From NCBI RefSeq assembly GCF_006125015.1, contig NZ_SZZN01000001.1, forward strand, positions 682,001 to 746,000: a stretch of 64,000 nucleotides of DNA. Reading direction: 5' to 3'. Position numbers and translations under genes: made by a program. The notes below the pieces were generated by a model that searched no databases, was not told where the DNA came from, and saw nothing but the letters and a program-made list of their open reading frames with translations. Of the stretch, positions 18,009 through 25,810 are shown piece after piece. This stretch comes from Roseovarius arcticus (GTDB lineage: Bacteria > Pseudomonadota > Alphaproteobacteria > Rhodobacterales > Rhodobacteraceae). Position 1 is the stretch's first letter. Each line of letters starts with the position of its first letter.

Positions 18009-18586
18009 TCTACCTTTGTTCCGTCTGGGATACGCTTACGTCCGTTTACCATGGAGCGGACCAGATTGACACCGGATCGCCATGTATCGAACGCCACACC
18101 GGCGACATGCAGCGCAACCGACAGAAGCAACCAGTTGAAAGCCAACTCGTGCGCCTGTTCGACCCAGTCGATGCCAAAGAACCGCAGCGTTGTCATCATG
18201 TAGCCGGTGACGCCGAGGACGATTACTGTCAGCCACAGATTGTATGCCATAAGGGCGCCGAGCGGGTTATGTGACAAATGAACAATCTTGTCGCCGCGGA
18301 TAACGGCGCGAACATAGCGGATCGCCCGTGCCGGATTTAGCGGAAATGCTGAAAACCGCGCGTGTGGCGGGCCCAGGATCCCCCAGACAAGACGGATCCC
18401 CACCAATCCCAGCGCAACATACCCGATCCATTCGTGCAGCTTGCTTTCGCCATCAATGAATGCGCCGTTGACGAGGATTGTCAGGGCAAGAGACCAGTGG
18501 ATCAGCCGAACAAGCGGATCCCAGACAGCCACGTCGCGGGCGCTTTCACGCTCGCTTAAGTGATCTGAAGCAATCGCCATGATCAA
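18005..18586 (-). CDS. Cytochrome b561-family membrane protein
   Basis: 193 residues, four hydrophobic helices with histidines in the expected places: VWDPLVRLIHWSLAL, KLHEWIGYVALGLVGIRLVWG, HLSHNPLGALMAYNLWLTV and HELAFNWLLLSVALHVAGVAF. This is the di-heme b561 / Ni-Fe hydrogenase b-subunit fold, which moves electrons across the membrane between quinones and periplasmic partners. It overlaps by 4 bp both the PepSY gene upstream and the LuxR gene downstream, so the three are translationally coupled. The partner of electron transfer is unknown. Confidence 0.88.
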   Translation of the reverse strand: MIMAIASDHLSERESARDVAVWDPLVRLIHWSLALTILVNGAFIDGESKLHEWIGYVALGLVGIRLVWGILGPPHARFSAFPLNPARAIRYVRAVIRGDKIVHLSHNPLGALMAYNLWLTVIVLGVTGYMMTTLRFFGIDWVEQAHELAFNWLLLSVALHVAGVAFDTWRSGVNLVRSMVNGRKRIPDGTKVE

Positions 18587-18837
18587 CTCTTGATGTCGAG
18601 TTTGGTGATCTGGCCGTTTTCAGGGTTCACATAGACTTCGCCCATCTTACCGTCCTTGACGAAATAGACCTCGATCTTGCCGTCTTCCATTTCGGCCTTG
18701 CGGACTTCATAGCCCATCTCGGTCAGCTTGGTTTGAACGCCCTCCATTGTCGTCCCGAGCATCGTGTCCGTGCTGAGGTCTTCTGCAAGTGCGGGTGTCG
18801 CAAGCGCGAGAAATGTGATCATGGCAAGTTTACGCAT
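18583..18837 (-). CDS. Periplasmic PepSY-domain protein
   Basis: 84 residues from ATG 18837 with a signal peptide MRKLAMITFLALATPALAED. The mature part TMEGVQTKLTEMGYEVRKAEMEDGKIEVYFVKDGKMGEVYVNPENGQITKLD is a single PepSY-like domain (DUF1924/PepSY_2 type), often found beside cytochrome b561 genes. A longer upstream frame (to 19050) is rejected because it would bury the signal peptide. First gene of a three-gene overlapping operon. Probably a periplasmic partner or sensor module for the cytochrome. Confidence 0.85.
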   Translation of the reverse strand: MRKLAMITFLALATPALAEDLSTDTMLGTTMEGVQTKLTEMGYEVRKAEMEDGKIEVYFVKDGKMGEVYVNPENGQITKLDIKS

Positions 18838-19332
18838 TTGTTTCCTTAATTCAGTTGTGAGCACTGCGGCAACGCCTGTTGTCGCTGGATGTCTAGCTGG
18901 ACTGTCCAGCCCAGTGCCGCCATTGCCAGACAGCTTAAAACACGCAAATAAGCCGTTGCTTAGAGCGGGGAACCGCCAATCCTGACGTGCCGAAATCTGA
19001 TTGGTCGGTTCTCGGTCAGAACTGCGTCCCACGGTGATGGTAGCGTGCAATGCCGGTGGGGAGCATGCTCCAAGAGGGGATCGCCAAGTTCTGCCGATAT
19101 GGCCAAGATATTGCGATGAATAACGCCATCGAAGGATCGCACAGTCCGACCCGCAAGCGAGAGAGTATATTCGGCCGGTTCTCGTCTCACCGACAGGCGC
19201 AGGGGTCTCTGACTACACCCGATCAAATCAACCTGATCTTCCGCCCGCGCCGCTACAGACTTACCACAAACTTATACCGCTATGCTCGGGCTGAGACGCG
19301 GATTCGTCAATCACGACAGCCGGTAGGATCAG
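18838..19332. other. Intergenic stretch, 495 bp
   Basis: No gene recognised on either strand. Near the PepSY promoter end there is a short palindrome CTGGACTGTCCAG at about 18897-18909 that could be an operator for the membrane LuxR regulator, though nothing else supports this. Open frames here (for example 19050-19670 plus) mainly shadow the dksA-like gene on the other strand. Confidence 0.45.
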
Positions 19333-19668
19333 CTACGACTTCGATGGCCCCGCTCCCGAGCAATCTCCGCAGAGAACTGCATGTGGTACGACATCGAGAC
19401 GTGCGGTTGCAATCTGCGCGCCGCAGCTTTCGCAAATTCCATAAGTCCCTTTTGCAATGCGATCGAGTGCCCCCTCCAGAAGCCGGACTTCGCGCAGGGC
19501 GGCGCGCCCGATGCCTTCCAGAACCTCGTCATCCTCGAGTTCGATTGCCTGATCCGACAAGTCCTGATTGGCTGGTTCATCCAGACTGTCCTCCACCCGT
19601 TTCAGGCGTGCGCCGAGTTCTTGCAACTGCGCCTCTATTTGTCTTTTGTGTCGATCCGTATTGGTCAT
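19333..19668 (-). CDS. TraR/DksA-type zinc-finger protein
   Basis: 111 residues: an N-terminal coiled coil (about residues 5-35), acidic middle segment (QAIELEDDEVLEGIG) and a C-terminal four-cysteine zinc finger CESCG...CGDC. This matches short DksA/TraR-family proteins that bind in the RNA polymerase secondary channel. It lacks the long DksA coiled-coil tip pair, so regulatory strength cannot be predicted. It stands alone between a hypothetical gene and a long intergenic stretch; stress-related islands often carry such paralogs. Confidence 0.85.
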   Translation of the reverse strand: MTNTDRHKRQIEAQLQELGARLKRVEDSLDEPANQDLSDQAIELEDDEVLEGIGRAALREVRLLEGALDRIAKGTYGICESCGAQIATARLDVVPHAVLCGDCSGAGPSKS

Positions 19669-19776
19669 AACTCGCTCCTTGAATTCTAGTCGGGGTATGG
19701 GGCAAAAGCGCTAATCCTGCTGCGCATTCCCGCGGCTGGCCCATTCCTGCCGTGACCGCTGATATAGGCTTGGCTA

Positions 19777-20103
19777 TCAACCTATGTGCGCGACAGGGCC
19801 GGTGTAAGTGAGGCAAAGAAAAGTAGTCGTGGTTGGTGTTTGGCGCTTTTCAGCCAAACGCTGCCTCGCAACGTCAAGTTTTTTTCGCGCTGCTTCCAAT
19901 TGGACCATCGCTCGTTTGCGTTGCTCATAAAGCCGACGTATCGGTGAACCCGGATCGCCCATTCTTGAACGAGTGGGCTGTTGTTCTGTCGGAAACCAAG
20001 CGCTCATCTCACGCAACGCCAAGTTCCAGCGTCGGTCAGCTTCCGAGTAACGTTGGTACATCACGATTAAAACGCGGCGCCGGGTTTCAAGATCAGCGTG
20101 CAT
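19777..20103 (-). CDS. Hypothetical protein with coiled coil
   Basis: 108 residues, not recognised as a named family. The start has a strong site GGAGGGAG seven bases upstream. The N-terminal half (RRRVLIVMYQRYSEADRRWN) is basic and aromatic, then a short proline stretch, then a helical segment rich in Arg, Leu, Gln and Lys (RRLYEQRKRAMVQLEAARKKLDVARQRL) that should form a coiled coil. No signal peptide or membrane segment. The good start site and helical periodicity support it being expressed. Confidence 0.55.
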   Translation of the reverse strand: MHADLETRRRVLIVMYQRYSEADRRWNLALREMSAWFPTEQQPTRSRMGDPGSPIRRLYEQRKRAMVQLEAARKKLDVARQRLAEKRQTPTTTTFLCLTYTGPVAHIG

Positions 20104-20222
20104 TTCTCAACTCCCTCCAAATGGTATCTTCATCGATGGATTGCATCGATATTTGCTTTGTAAACGGTTGTGCAGGTTTGCCATGCCATAGAGCAGGGGG
20201 GGGGCGGAGCGGGTGCAAATCA

Positions 20223-20669
20223 TCAGGCATCACCTTTCGCTTGGGATATTCCGGATGCCCATTCTATGATCTTCGACGCGGGTATCGCGCCCGACTGGCG
20301 CTTGACCTCGCGTCCGCCAGCGAAGGCAATTAGTAGGGGAATTCCACGTATGCCATATCGTTCCCCCGCTTGGGGATGGGCCTCGGTGTCCAGCTTTATA
20401 AAGCGTGCTGTCCCTTTTAGCGCCTTGGCCGCCGATGCAAATTCTGGTGCCATCATACGGCAGGGTCCGCACCAGGCAGCCCAAAAATCCACGATCAGCG
20501 GGATGCCATCCATCCGCGCAGCTTTACTAAGAATTTCGAACGAGACTTCGGTCGGTGTTCCCTTGATTAAGCCCGCCCCACAACGCGCGCATTTAGGTTC
20601 GGCATCCAGTTTTGCCTCGGGTATTCGGTTTGCTTGGCCACATTCAAGGCACACAACAGTAATAGCCAC
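20223..20669 (-). CDS. trxC: Thioredoxin 2 (TrxC)
   Basis: 148 residues from a GTG at 20669 with GGAGGCG just upstream. It has the TrxC hallmark N-terminal zinc ribbon, VVCLECGQANRIPEAKLDAEPKCARCG (two CxxC pairs), then a thioredoxin domain with WAAWCGPCRMMAPE and cis-Pro IRGIPLLIAF. Cytoplasmic disulfide reductase, commonly induced by oxidative stress. It follows a cytochrome c gene by 40 bp on the same strand and is probably co-transcribed from the promoter carrying the FixK-type box at 21161. Confidence 0.92.
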   Translation of the reverse strand: MAITVVCLECGQANRIPEAKLDAEPKCARCGAGLIKGTPTEVSFEILSKAARMDGIPLIVDFWAAWCGPCRMMAPEFASAAKALKGTARFIKLDTEAHPQAGERYGIRGIPLLIAFAGGREVKRQSGAIPASKIIEWASGISQAKGDA

Positions 20670-20709
20670 TTTTCGCCTCCGTTCTTTCGGGTCAGCAATG
20701 CGCCTTGCG

Positions 20710-21108
20710 CTAGTGCTGTATCGACCGCAGCCAAGCAACAAGATCGGCGATAGGCTGGCTGGTCATGATCGCTTGGCCTGAATTGGTTTTCAGGCTGATG
20801 CCACGCCCTTCGAAAAAATCACCGTACACAGGCATTGGCGATCCGTGGCTGACCAGCGGATCGCGCCCGTCGATTCGCCATACCACCCTTTTCAGCGGAA
20901 ACTCATCGCCATTTGCGCGCTGCAACTGCGTCAAATCGATCGGTTGCAGAAGCAATACCGGTGCCATTAGCCCCGCGCCATCCGCTTCCAGACCATGGCA
21001 GACTGCGCATCTGTAGTGAAACAATCGTTCGCCTTCTGCAATGTCCTGAGCCATTGCGGGCGTGCCGATGAACAGCGCCAATAGCATCACTTTTCGCAGG
21101 CCAAGCAT
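20710..21108 (-). CDS. Periplasmic monoheme cytochrome c
   Basis: 132 residues from ATG 21108; signal peptide MLGLRKVMLLALFIGTPAMAQ, one heme motif CAVCH near residue 34, and candidate axial methionines at SHGSPMPVYGDFF. The pattern RIDGRDPLVSHGSPMPVYG is seen in class I cytochromes of respiratory chains. The partner oxidase or donor is not encoded next to it. The start follows a TTGATCCGGATCAA box by 52 bp, which suggests microaerobic induction. First gene of a pair with trxC. Confidence 0.85.
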   Translation of the reverse strand: MLGLRKVMLLALFIGTPAMAQDIAEGERLFHYRCAVCHGLEADGAGLMAPVLLLQPIDLTQLQRANGDEFPLKRVVWRIDGRDPLVSHGSPMPVYGDFFEGRGISLKTNSGQAIMTSQPIADLVAWLRSIQH

Positions 21109-21160
21109 CTGAGTCTCCTTATTGCACCACCCATCGTACCCGGCCGTACCGATCGCCGGG

Positions 21161-21174
21161 TTGATCCGGATCAA
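21161..21174 (-). promoter_or_regulatory. FixK/FNR-type anaerobox upstream of cytochrome c and trxC
   Basis: TTGATCCGGATCAA, a fully palindromic 14-mer fitting the stricter FixK form TTGATC-N2-GATCAA, located 52 bp upstream of the cytochrome c start. One of the best boxes in the window. Confidence 0.8.
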
Positions 21175-21543
21175 TTAGAGGTCGATTGGTGGCTGGCGGG
21201 CAGTGTTGATCGCTCGAATATGATATGTGTTTAGGCGCATCCCAATATGCCAGAGCGACGACCAAAACGCTCCGCAATCGCCATGACTTGCGCTTTGCAA
21301 AGGCGCGCGCTCGCTTTGGAGCGAACTCAGCACTTCCGATCACGATATGTCGATCTTTGGCGCGCCAGCGCCATGCTCACCGCATCGGTGCGGATATCCG
21401 GTGAATAGCTTTTCGCCATCTTGCTCTTTTCCATGACCCTCATCCTTCTCAGGTATCAAGTCTCCGGCAGAGCCGCCGCGCTCCAGGACAGGCCAGCGCT
21501 GACGAGCTTTGTACTAGACTTCTTGAATGGAGAGACGCTTTCG
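21175..21543. other. Intergenic stretch, 369 bp, possible IS fragment
   Basis: No intact gene. On the minus strand from 21434 a 35-codon frame (MEKSKMAKSYSPDIRTDAVS...) resembles the first residues of IS3-type OrfA proteins (a YSPEFRADAV-like opening), but it stops at 21327 and could be chance. The rest is unremarkable. Confidence 0.3.
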
Positions 21544-21930
21544 TCAGGCGGCGTCAACAGCCGCGCGCATCATGTCACGGACCTCGCCCGCGACCTTGTG
21601 CAACGCATCATTGTCGATGGCCTGCATGGATGCCACCGGGTCAACGGCGCTGATTTCGGTGCCGCCATCCACTTCGCGCAGGATGACATTGCAAGGCAGC
21701 ATCGCGCCCACACGTGGCTCAATACCGATGGCCTTATGGGCCATTTTCGGGCTACAGGCCCCAAGGATGCGGTAGGGCTCCATATCGACATCGATCTTCT
21801 TTTTCATCGTCGCCTTGACGTCGATTTCAGTTAGAACACCAAACCCGCTTTCCGCCAACGCTTCGCGCATGCGCGATTCCGCATCATCTATCCTGACGTC
21901 TTTCAGAATGCGGTCATAAGTATATGACAT
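21544..21930 (-). CDS. DUF302 family protein
   Basis: 128 residues from ATG 21930. The sequence FGVLTEIDVKATMKKKIDVDMEPYRILGACSPKMAHKAIGIEPRVGAMLPCNVILREV is the diagnostic core of DUF302, a small alpha/beta protein with a conserved cysteine pair region (GACSP and LPCNV). No signal peptide. Its biochemical role is unknown; in many proteobacteria it sits with redox and sulfur genes, as here. Single-gene unit with no recognised operator in the 170 bp upstream. Confidence 0.88.
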   Translation of the reverse strand: MSYTYDRILKDVRIDDAESRMREALAESGFGVLTEIDVKATMKKKIDVDMEPYRILGACSPKMAHKAIGIEPRVGAMLPCNVILREVDGGTEISAVDPVASMQAIDNDALHKVAGEVRDMMRAAVDAA

Positions 21931-22100
21931 TATTTCCCTTTCTCTAAACTTAAGGACTATTTGTCCAGTGCAGGGACGCTCAGAAGATCCGATGTTACAG
22001 CCAGCAGCATCCTTGATCTGCACAGTACCAAACCATCATGTCGCTCTCCCGTTCCATTCAAAGAGAAAGTCGCGCCGACCATGGGGCGGCGCCACAATCC

Positions 22101-22691
22101 TTAGTCATCGTTGCTGTCGTCGGCGTTATTCATCCCAGAACCCATGCCTTGGCCAGGCTTGCCTTGCATCTTGCCCATGCCAGAGTGCATTTTCTGCATG
22201 CGTTCCATTTTCTTGGCTGGCGCTGTCATTTCGTCGCTGGTGATGACGCCGTCGCCGTCCGCGTCGAGATGTTGGAATTTGTCCACCATCTTCTCACGGA
22301 TCATCGCGCTGTGCAGCGTCTCGAATTCAGAGATCGATAATGTGCCGTCCCCATCGCTGTCATATTCGGTCAACTTGGCCTGCATCTGCTCGCGCATCTC
22401 TTGAGGTGTCACGTTGCCATCGCCATCGGCGTCGAGCATCTGCATCATGGCACCGTCCATCATGCCTTTGCCCATATTACCCATGCCGCCCGTCTTGCTG
22501 CCGTGCATGCGGTGCATCTTCTGCATCATGCTGGGCTTATCGCCCATCATACCGGAGCCACCGGCCTGCATCGGGCCGCACTCAGCGGATTGAGATTTCG
22601 CCCCGTGGCCATGATTATTCTCAGCGTAGGCAGCGCCGCCAAGTGCGGTTGCCGCAGTTAATGAGAGGGCAAGTATAAAACGTTGTGACAT
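22101..22691 (-). CDS. Periplasmic EF-hand calcium-binding protein
   Basis: 196 residues with a signal peptide (MSQRFILALSLTAATALGGAAYAE). Three calcium-loop motifs are visible: DADGDGNVTPQEM, DSDGDGTLSISEF and DADGDGVITSDEM, each with DxDxDG and a terminal Glu. The flanks are rich in Met, His and Gly (GGSGMMGDKPSMMQKMHRMHG and KMERMQKMHSGMGKMQG), which could also bind copper or other soft metals. A perfect 10-bp direct repeat containing TGTAAC lies 79 bp upstream; the same element is found beside fxkR. Function unknown beyond metal binding. Confidence 0.85.
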   Translation of the reverse strand: MSQRFILALSLTAATALGGAAYAENNHGHGAKSQSAECGPMQAGGSGMMGDKPSMMQKMHRMHGSKTGGMGNMGKGMMDGAMMQMLDADGDGNVTPQEMREQMQAKLTEYDSDGDGTLSISEFETLHSAMIREKMVDKFQHLDADGDGVITSDEMTAPAKKMERMQKMHSGMGKMQGKPGQGMGSGMNNADDSNDD

Positions 22692-22770
22692 AATGATCTC
22701 CTTTTTCAGTTGTCATGAGAAACACATAAGTATCTCAGACCAAGCGCGCACGGCATCGGGGTGAATTTTT

Positions 22771-22790
22771 TGTAACGCTTTGTAACGCCG
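22771..22790 (-). promoter_or_regulatory. Direct repeat GTTACA-N4-GTTACA (K-box-like)
   Basis: Two consecutive 10-bp units, TGTAACGCTT and TGTAACGCCG. Read on the minus strand, toward the EF-hand gene, this is GTTACA-AAGC-GTTACA. A 10-bp period of direct half-sites is typical for OmpR/PhoB regulators; the same element occurs at 40073-40088 between fixK and fxkR. Confidence 0.65.
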
Positions 22791-23058
22791 GAACTAATCG
22801 TGCAGTTTTCTGACTTGGCAGAATCCTCAGGAAGATGGACGGCGCGGTCGCGCCTTGCCCAAGGTGCCAAGATTGATCGGCTCGGTCTGTGCGGGGTCAG
22901 CGCCCAGACGTCGCGGCGTGCCCGTGCCTTGCATCCCATCGCTTACCGCACAGACAGGATACTCTCTGGTCGCGCGGGGGCGGGGCCAAGGTCCTGCCTG
23001 CTGCCGAGCTGGTTCGGGGTTACGCTTTCCCGGATAAAGCCCGTCGGGACGCAACGAT

Positions 23059-23217
23059 CGGCAGGCTCGCGGGATGCTGGCGGTGGCAATACTGTCTGCA
23101 GTATGGGCCGCGTCCGGGCAACTTGAATTCTACATCCGCGCGGCCCTGAATGTGGGTGTGACGCGACAAAAGATCGTCAAGACCATCTTGCAAGCGCCCG
23201 TTTTTGCAGTCGCTGCA
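23059..23217 (+). pseudogene. Carboxymuconolactone decarboxylase family remnant
   Basis: The frame from 23074 reads MLAVAILSAVWAASGQLEFYIRAALNVGVTRQKIVKTILQ in sequence, which matches the CMD/AhpD core (LAVLAAL...QLEFHIRAALNVGVTREEI). It lacks the N-terminal third and the C-terminal region, and the expected upstream residues fall in other frames. Read as a decayed gene; the CMD fold normally acts as a decarboxylase or peroxidase-like reductase. Confidence 0.6.
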
Positions 23218-23502
23218 ATCTTATCAGCAACACGGCGACCACCCACTGGCACCAAAAAGTATCGCCCCGATAGATCAGAGACCGACCATGCACTAGCAGC
23301 TACAGTGGACTACCCAACGGATGTTCCTCACCCCCGAAAACATCATCCGGAAAGCCGCCTCATAACGTGAACAGCGGTCCCACCCCGACACGTCGCAGCT
23401 GTTCGGCGTCGCGTTCGATGAGCAGAGCGTTCAGGTTAAGCCTAGCGCCAGTATTGGCCCCCTCACTAACGCCCTTTACCATAAGTGCGGCCGCCCAAGC
23501 TG

Positions 23503-23619
23503 GCCCTTATCGGCGTCATCCTGGGCCATCTGATCATGGGGTATACCATTTCGATGCCCTCGCTGATTGGGGCGGCGTCACTGGCCGACATAGTCGTCTG
23601 TTTCCATGGTGTTAGATAG
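23503..23619 (+). pseudogene. RND efflux transporter fragment
   Basis: One short frame reads ALIGVILGHLIMGYTISMPS then LIGAASLADIVV, matching the late transmembrane segment of AcrB/MexF-type RND pumps (GHxLMGLxxSMPSLIGxASLAGIVV). It ends at a stop after about 38 codons with no homologous sequence recognisable on either side. A fossil of a deleted pump gene. Confidence 0.6.
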
Positions 23620-23880
23620 CCAGAATGAAATCATCTGTGCGAGCTGCCGCGATCTGTGGTCCTCGTCATCCACCGCATAGAAACGGCCGAGCTGTCTGTC
23701 GGCACGGACCCGCGCGACGAAAAAATGGGTCATACGCAACAGATACGCGTCATCAATGCCAATGATTGACGCCGCCTCGCGCCGCTGAGCGCGCGTGCAT
23801 GCGGAGCAGTCCTTTTCGGAGTAGAGTAGGTCACATATAGCGTCTCCCTCGCGATCATGTGGGGGGCGCCGCGCGGGGTC
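23578..23880 (-). pseudogene. Truncated hemoglobin (group III-like) remnant
   Basis: The minus-strand frame contains SIIGIDDAYLLRMTHFFVAR then VRADRQLGRFYAVDDEDH and LAQMISFWLS, which resembles the B to E helices of group III truncated hemoglobins (typically FYARVRADPxLGPIF...HLxRMxxFWSS). No ATG, GTG or TTG start is available before the homologous part, and the proximal-histidine half is missing at the junction with the RND fragment. Probably inactive. Confidence 0.5.
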
Positions 23881-23952
23881 GTGGCCTATGACTGATCACA
23901 ACGCGTTACTTGGGGTGCAGGTCCCGCCCTTGTCACCACAAACGCGGCGTCT

Positions 23953-24444
23953 TTATTCAGACAATTTCGGAAACCGGTCAGTCGCATACTGCGTATGACA
24001 AGCTGAACAGGCCTGTATCATTTCGCCGAATTTCTGATGTTGCGCAGGCCTGTCACCTTTCCGGGCCGCCTCTACCAGATCAGCCGAGAGTGCGTGAAAC
24101 GCCCGGTCCTGCGTTACGAAATCCTCTGGCACGGCAGCCATTAGATCCTGCTTGTCCTCAGGCGTCATGGATTGCTGCAAAATAAAGCTGTCATGTATTT
24201 TCTGCGCGAGCTTTTCGACGTTGTCATCATCTCCGGCAATCAAATAGGACATGATCTGGTGGCTGGCATCCTCCACCGACAACATCTCTTTGCGGAGCAG
24301 ATCACGCAGCTTTGGTGTCAACTCCGGTGAAACTGGCTGTGCCTGCTCGGCAGTCACCGGCAGCGCGGCGGACAACACGATCCCCACTGCCAGCGAGGAT
24401 ACGGCAAGCCGTATTGGATTTGTCTTTTTCGCAGCGCTAGTCAT
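23953..24444 (-). CDS. Cytochrome c'-like periplasmic cytochrome
   Basis: 163 residues from ATG 24444. A signal anchor or peptide spans about residues 11-32 (RLAVSSLAVGIVLSAALPVTAEQ). The rest is helical with a single heme motif near the C-terminus, IQACSACHTQYATDRFPKLSE, as in cytochrome c' / c556 proteins where the CxxCH lies in the last helix. Such proteins bind NO or transfer electrons; the axial environment cannot be judged by eye. Its start overlaps the stop of an upstream membrane-protein gene by 4 bp, so they are co-translated. Confidence 0.8.
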   Translation of the reverse strand: MTSAAKKTNPIRLAVSSLAVGIVLSAALPVTAEQAQPVSPELTPKLRDLLRKEMLSVEDASHQIMSYLIAGDDDNVEKLAQKIHDSFILQQSMTPEDKQDLMAAVPEDFVTQDRAFHALSADLVEAARKGDRPAQHQKFGEMIQACSACHTQYATDRFPKLSE

Positions 24445-24890
24445 TTTGTTTTTCCTTCTTCTTCGCTTTGAAACAGTGAACGGGGATGCTCCGCCGTCAA
24501 GGCCGGGCCAAAGTCGTCCGGCACGCGGATCGCCGCGCCGACGATAGCGCCCCAAATCACGGTGCGTAGGCTCATCGCCGCAACTGTGCGCATCTCATAG
24601 GCACCGCCGATCAACAGATGAACTCCGAAGGCGATCATCACCAAGATCGTAGCAACAAGGATCCCAATCGACAGCCTAACTGCCCAAGATCGCCGGAAAA
24701 AGAGGCCAGCACCGGCCCCTACATATGCGAATCCCGCGAGAAAATTGAACCACAGAACGAAAGGCACGGCATTGCCCACCGCTGCGCGTGCGTCGGCACC
24801 ACCGAACAGCGCCCGACCGCCTGCAAGGATAGTCAGCAACCCGAACAAGACCGGTCGGCATGAGCCTGCGGTTTTGGAGTTGCCAGCCAT
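24441..24890 (-). CDS. Four-helix integral membrane protein, unknown
   Basis: 149 residues with four predicted hydrophobic segments (PVLFGLLTILAGGRALFGG; FVLWFNFLAGFAYVGAGAGLFF; AVRLSIGILVATILVMIAFGVHLLIGG; TVAAMSLRTVIWGAIVGAAI). I do not recognise a named family. It is the first gene of a pair with the c'-type cytochrome, overlapping it by 4 bp. It diverges from the TetR/ABC exporter unit, and an 18-bp palindrome sits in the shared promoter region, so it may belong to the same TetR regulon. Confidence 0.65.
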   Translation of the reverse strand: MAGNSKTAGSCRPVLFGLLTILAGGRALFGGADARAAVGNAVPFVLWFNFLAGFAYVGAGAGLFFRRSWAVRLSIGILVATILVMIAFGVHLLIGGAYEMRTVAAMSLRTVIWGAIVGAAIRVPDDFGPALTAEHPRSLFQSEEEGKTK

Positions 24891-24902
24891 GTTCGAATCA
24901 AG

Positions 24903-24920
24903 ATAGTAATTGATTACTAT
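24903..24920. promoter_or_regulatory. Palindromic operator, probable TetR site
   Basis: ATAGTAATTGATTACTAT has perfect 8-bp arms (ATAGTAAT / ATTACTAT) around a 2-bp centre. It lies in the 97-bp divergent promoter region between the membrane-protein/cytochrome pair and the operon containing the TetR gene. AT-rich compared with its surroundings. Confidence 0.65.
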
Positions 24921-24987
24921 ATTTAATCAAGTCATGATGCACTGCGTTATGAGTAGCAGCATTGAACATCCAAGAGGGGTAGCCATC

Positions 24988-25182
24988 ATGTTCATCAATA
25001 GGACCACAATGGGCGCGAGCGCGCTCTTTGTAGGGATCGCCGGGACGCTGATCCAATTGGTCGCAGTGCGCGGCGGATTCCTCGCGGCGCTCCCGCTTTT
25101 TGCGACCATCAGCGGTCTGTCGATGATCTTGGCCATGGGTCCGTATAACGCTGCGGCATCGCAAACCGAGGCTCCGCAATGA
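24988..25182 (+). CDS. Small membrane protein, unknown
   Basis: 64 residues from ATG 24988 with AGAGGGG nine bases upstream; an in-frame extension to 24910 is possible but has no ribosome site. Two hydrophobic stretches (GASALFVGIAGTLIQLVAV and LAALPLFATISGLSMILAMG). No family recognised. Its end overlaps the TetR start by 4 bp, so it is the leader gene of the exporter operon. Confidence 0.6.
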   Translation: MFINRTTMGASALFVGIAGTLIQLVAVRGGFLAALPLFATISGLSMILAMGPYNAAASQTEAPQ

Positions 25183-25808
25183 ACGCACCCCAAAAAAAGA
25201 ACCTTCCCGCCAAAGAGCGGCGCAATGTCACCGTCGAAGCGGTTGTCGATCTGGCAGGAAGCACCAATCCAGACTCTATCACAACCGCAGCCATCGCTAA
25301 ACACATGAACCTGACGCAGGGCGCACTCTTTCGACATTTTCCGAACAAAGAGGCGATCTGGCAGGCAGTCATGAAATGGGTGGCTGAACGCCTCATGGCG
25401 CGCATCGATAAGGCGTCAGAGGGGATCGAGTCTCCACTGGAGACAATTCAGGCGATGTTTCTGGCGCATGTGGCCTTCGTTTCCGAGCATCCTGGCGCGC
25501 CCCGGATGATGTTTGGCGAATTGCAAGGCTCCAAGACGACACCCGCCAAGCGCATGGCGCGCACGATGTTAAAGAAATACGCGGCCCGGCTGAATGACCT
25601 TATCGAAGCGGGAAAAGCGCGCGGCGAATTGCGCGCCGATCTGGACAGCGAGGCGGCAGCAACGCTGTTCATCGGCACGATCCAGGGCCTAGCAATGCAA
25701 TCGCTGATCGCGGGCGACATGAGCCATATGGCCGAGGATGCCCCGCGCGTTTTTGCGATCTATCGGCGCGGCATAATAGCTGAATTTGAGGGCGAAAAGG
25801 GAGAGTAG
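25179..25808 (+). CDS. TetR-family transcriptional repressor
   Basis: 209 residues. N-terminal helix-turn-helix in SITTAAIAKHMNLTQGALFRHFPNKEAIWQAVMKWV, the classic TetR DNA-binding pattern; the C-terminal ligand domain (about 60-205) resembles CecR/YbhR-associated repressors that sit with HlyD-ABC exporters. It is followed two bases later by the HlyD-like gene and then the ABC subunits, and probably represses the whole operon through the palindrome at 24903. The inducer is unknown. Confidence 0.9.
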   Translation: MNAPQKKNLPAKERRNVTVEAVVDLAGSTNPDSITTAAIAKHMNLTQGALFRHFPNKEAIWQAVMKWVAERLMARIDKASEGIESPLETIQAMFLAHVAFVSEHPGAPRMMFGELQGSKTTPAKRMARTMLKKYAARLNDLIEAGKARGELRADLDSEAAATLFIGTIQGLAMQSLIAGDMSHMAEDAPRVFAIYRRGIIAEFEGEKGE

Positions 25809-25810
25809 TC

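Noticed and set aside
19050..19670. 206-codon plus-strand frame
   Set aside because: Its second half is the antisense of the dksA-like gene and its first half has no recognisable content.
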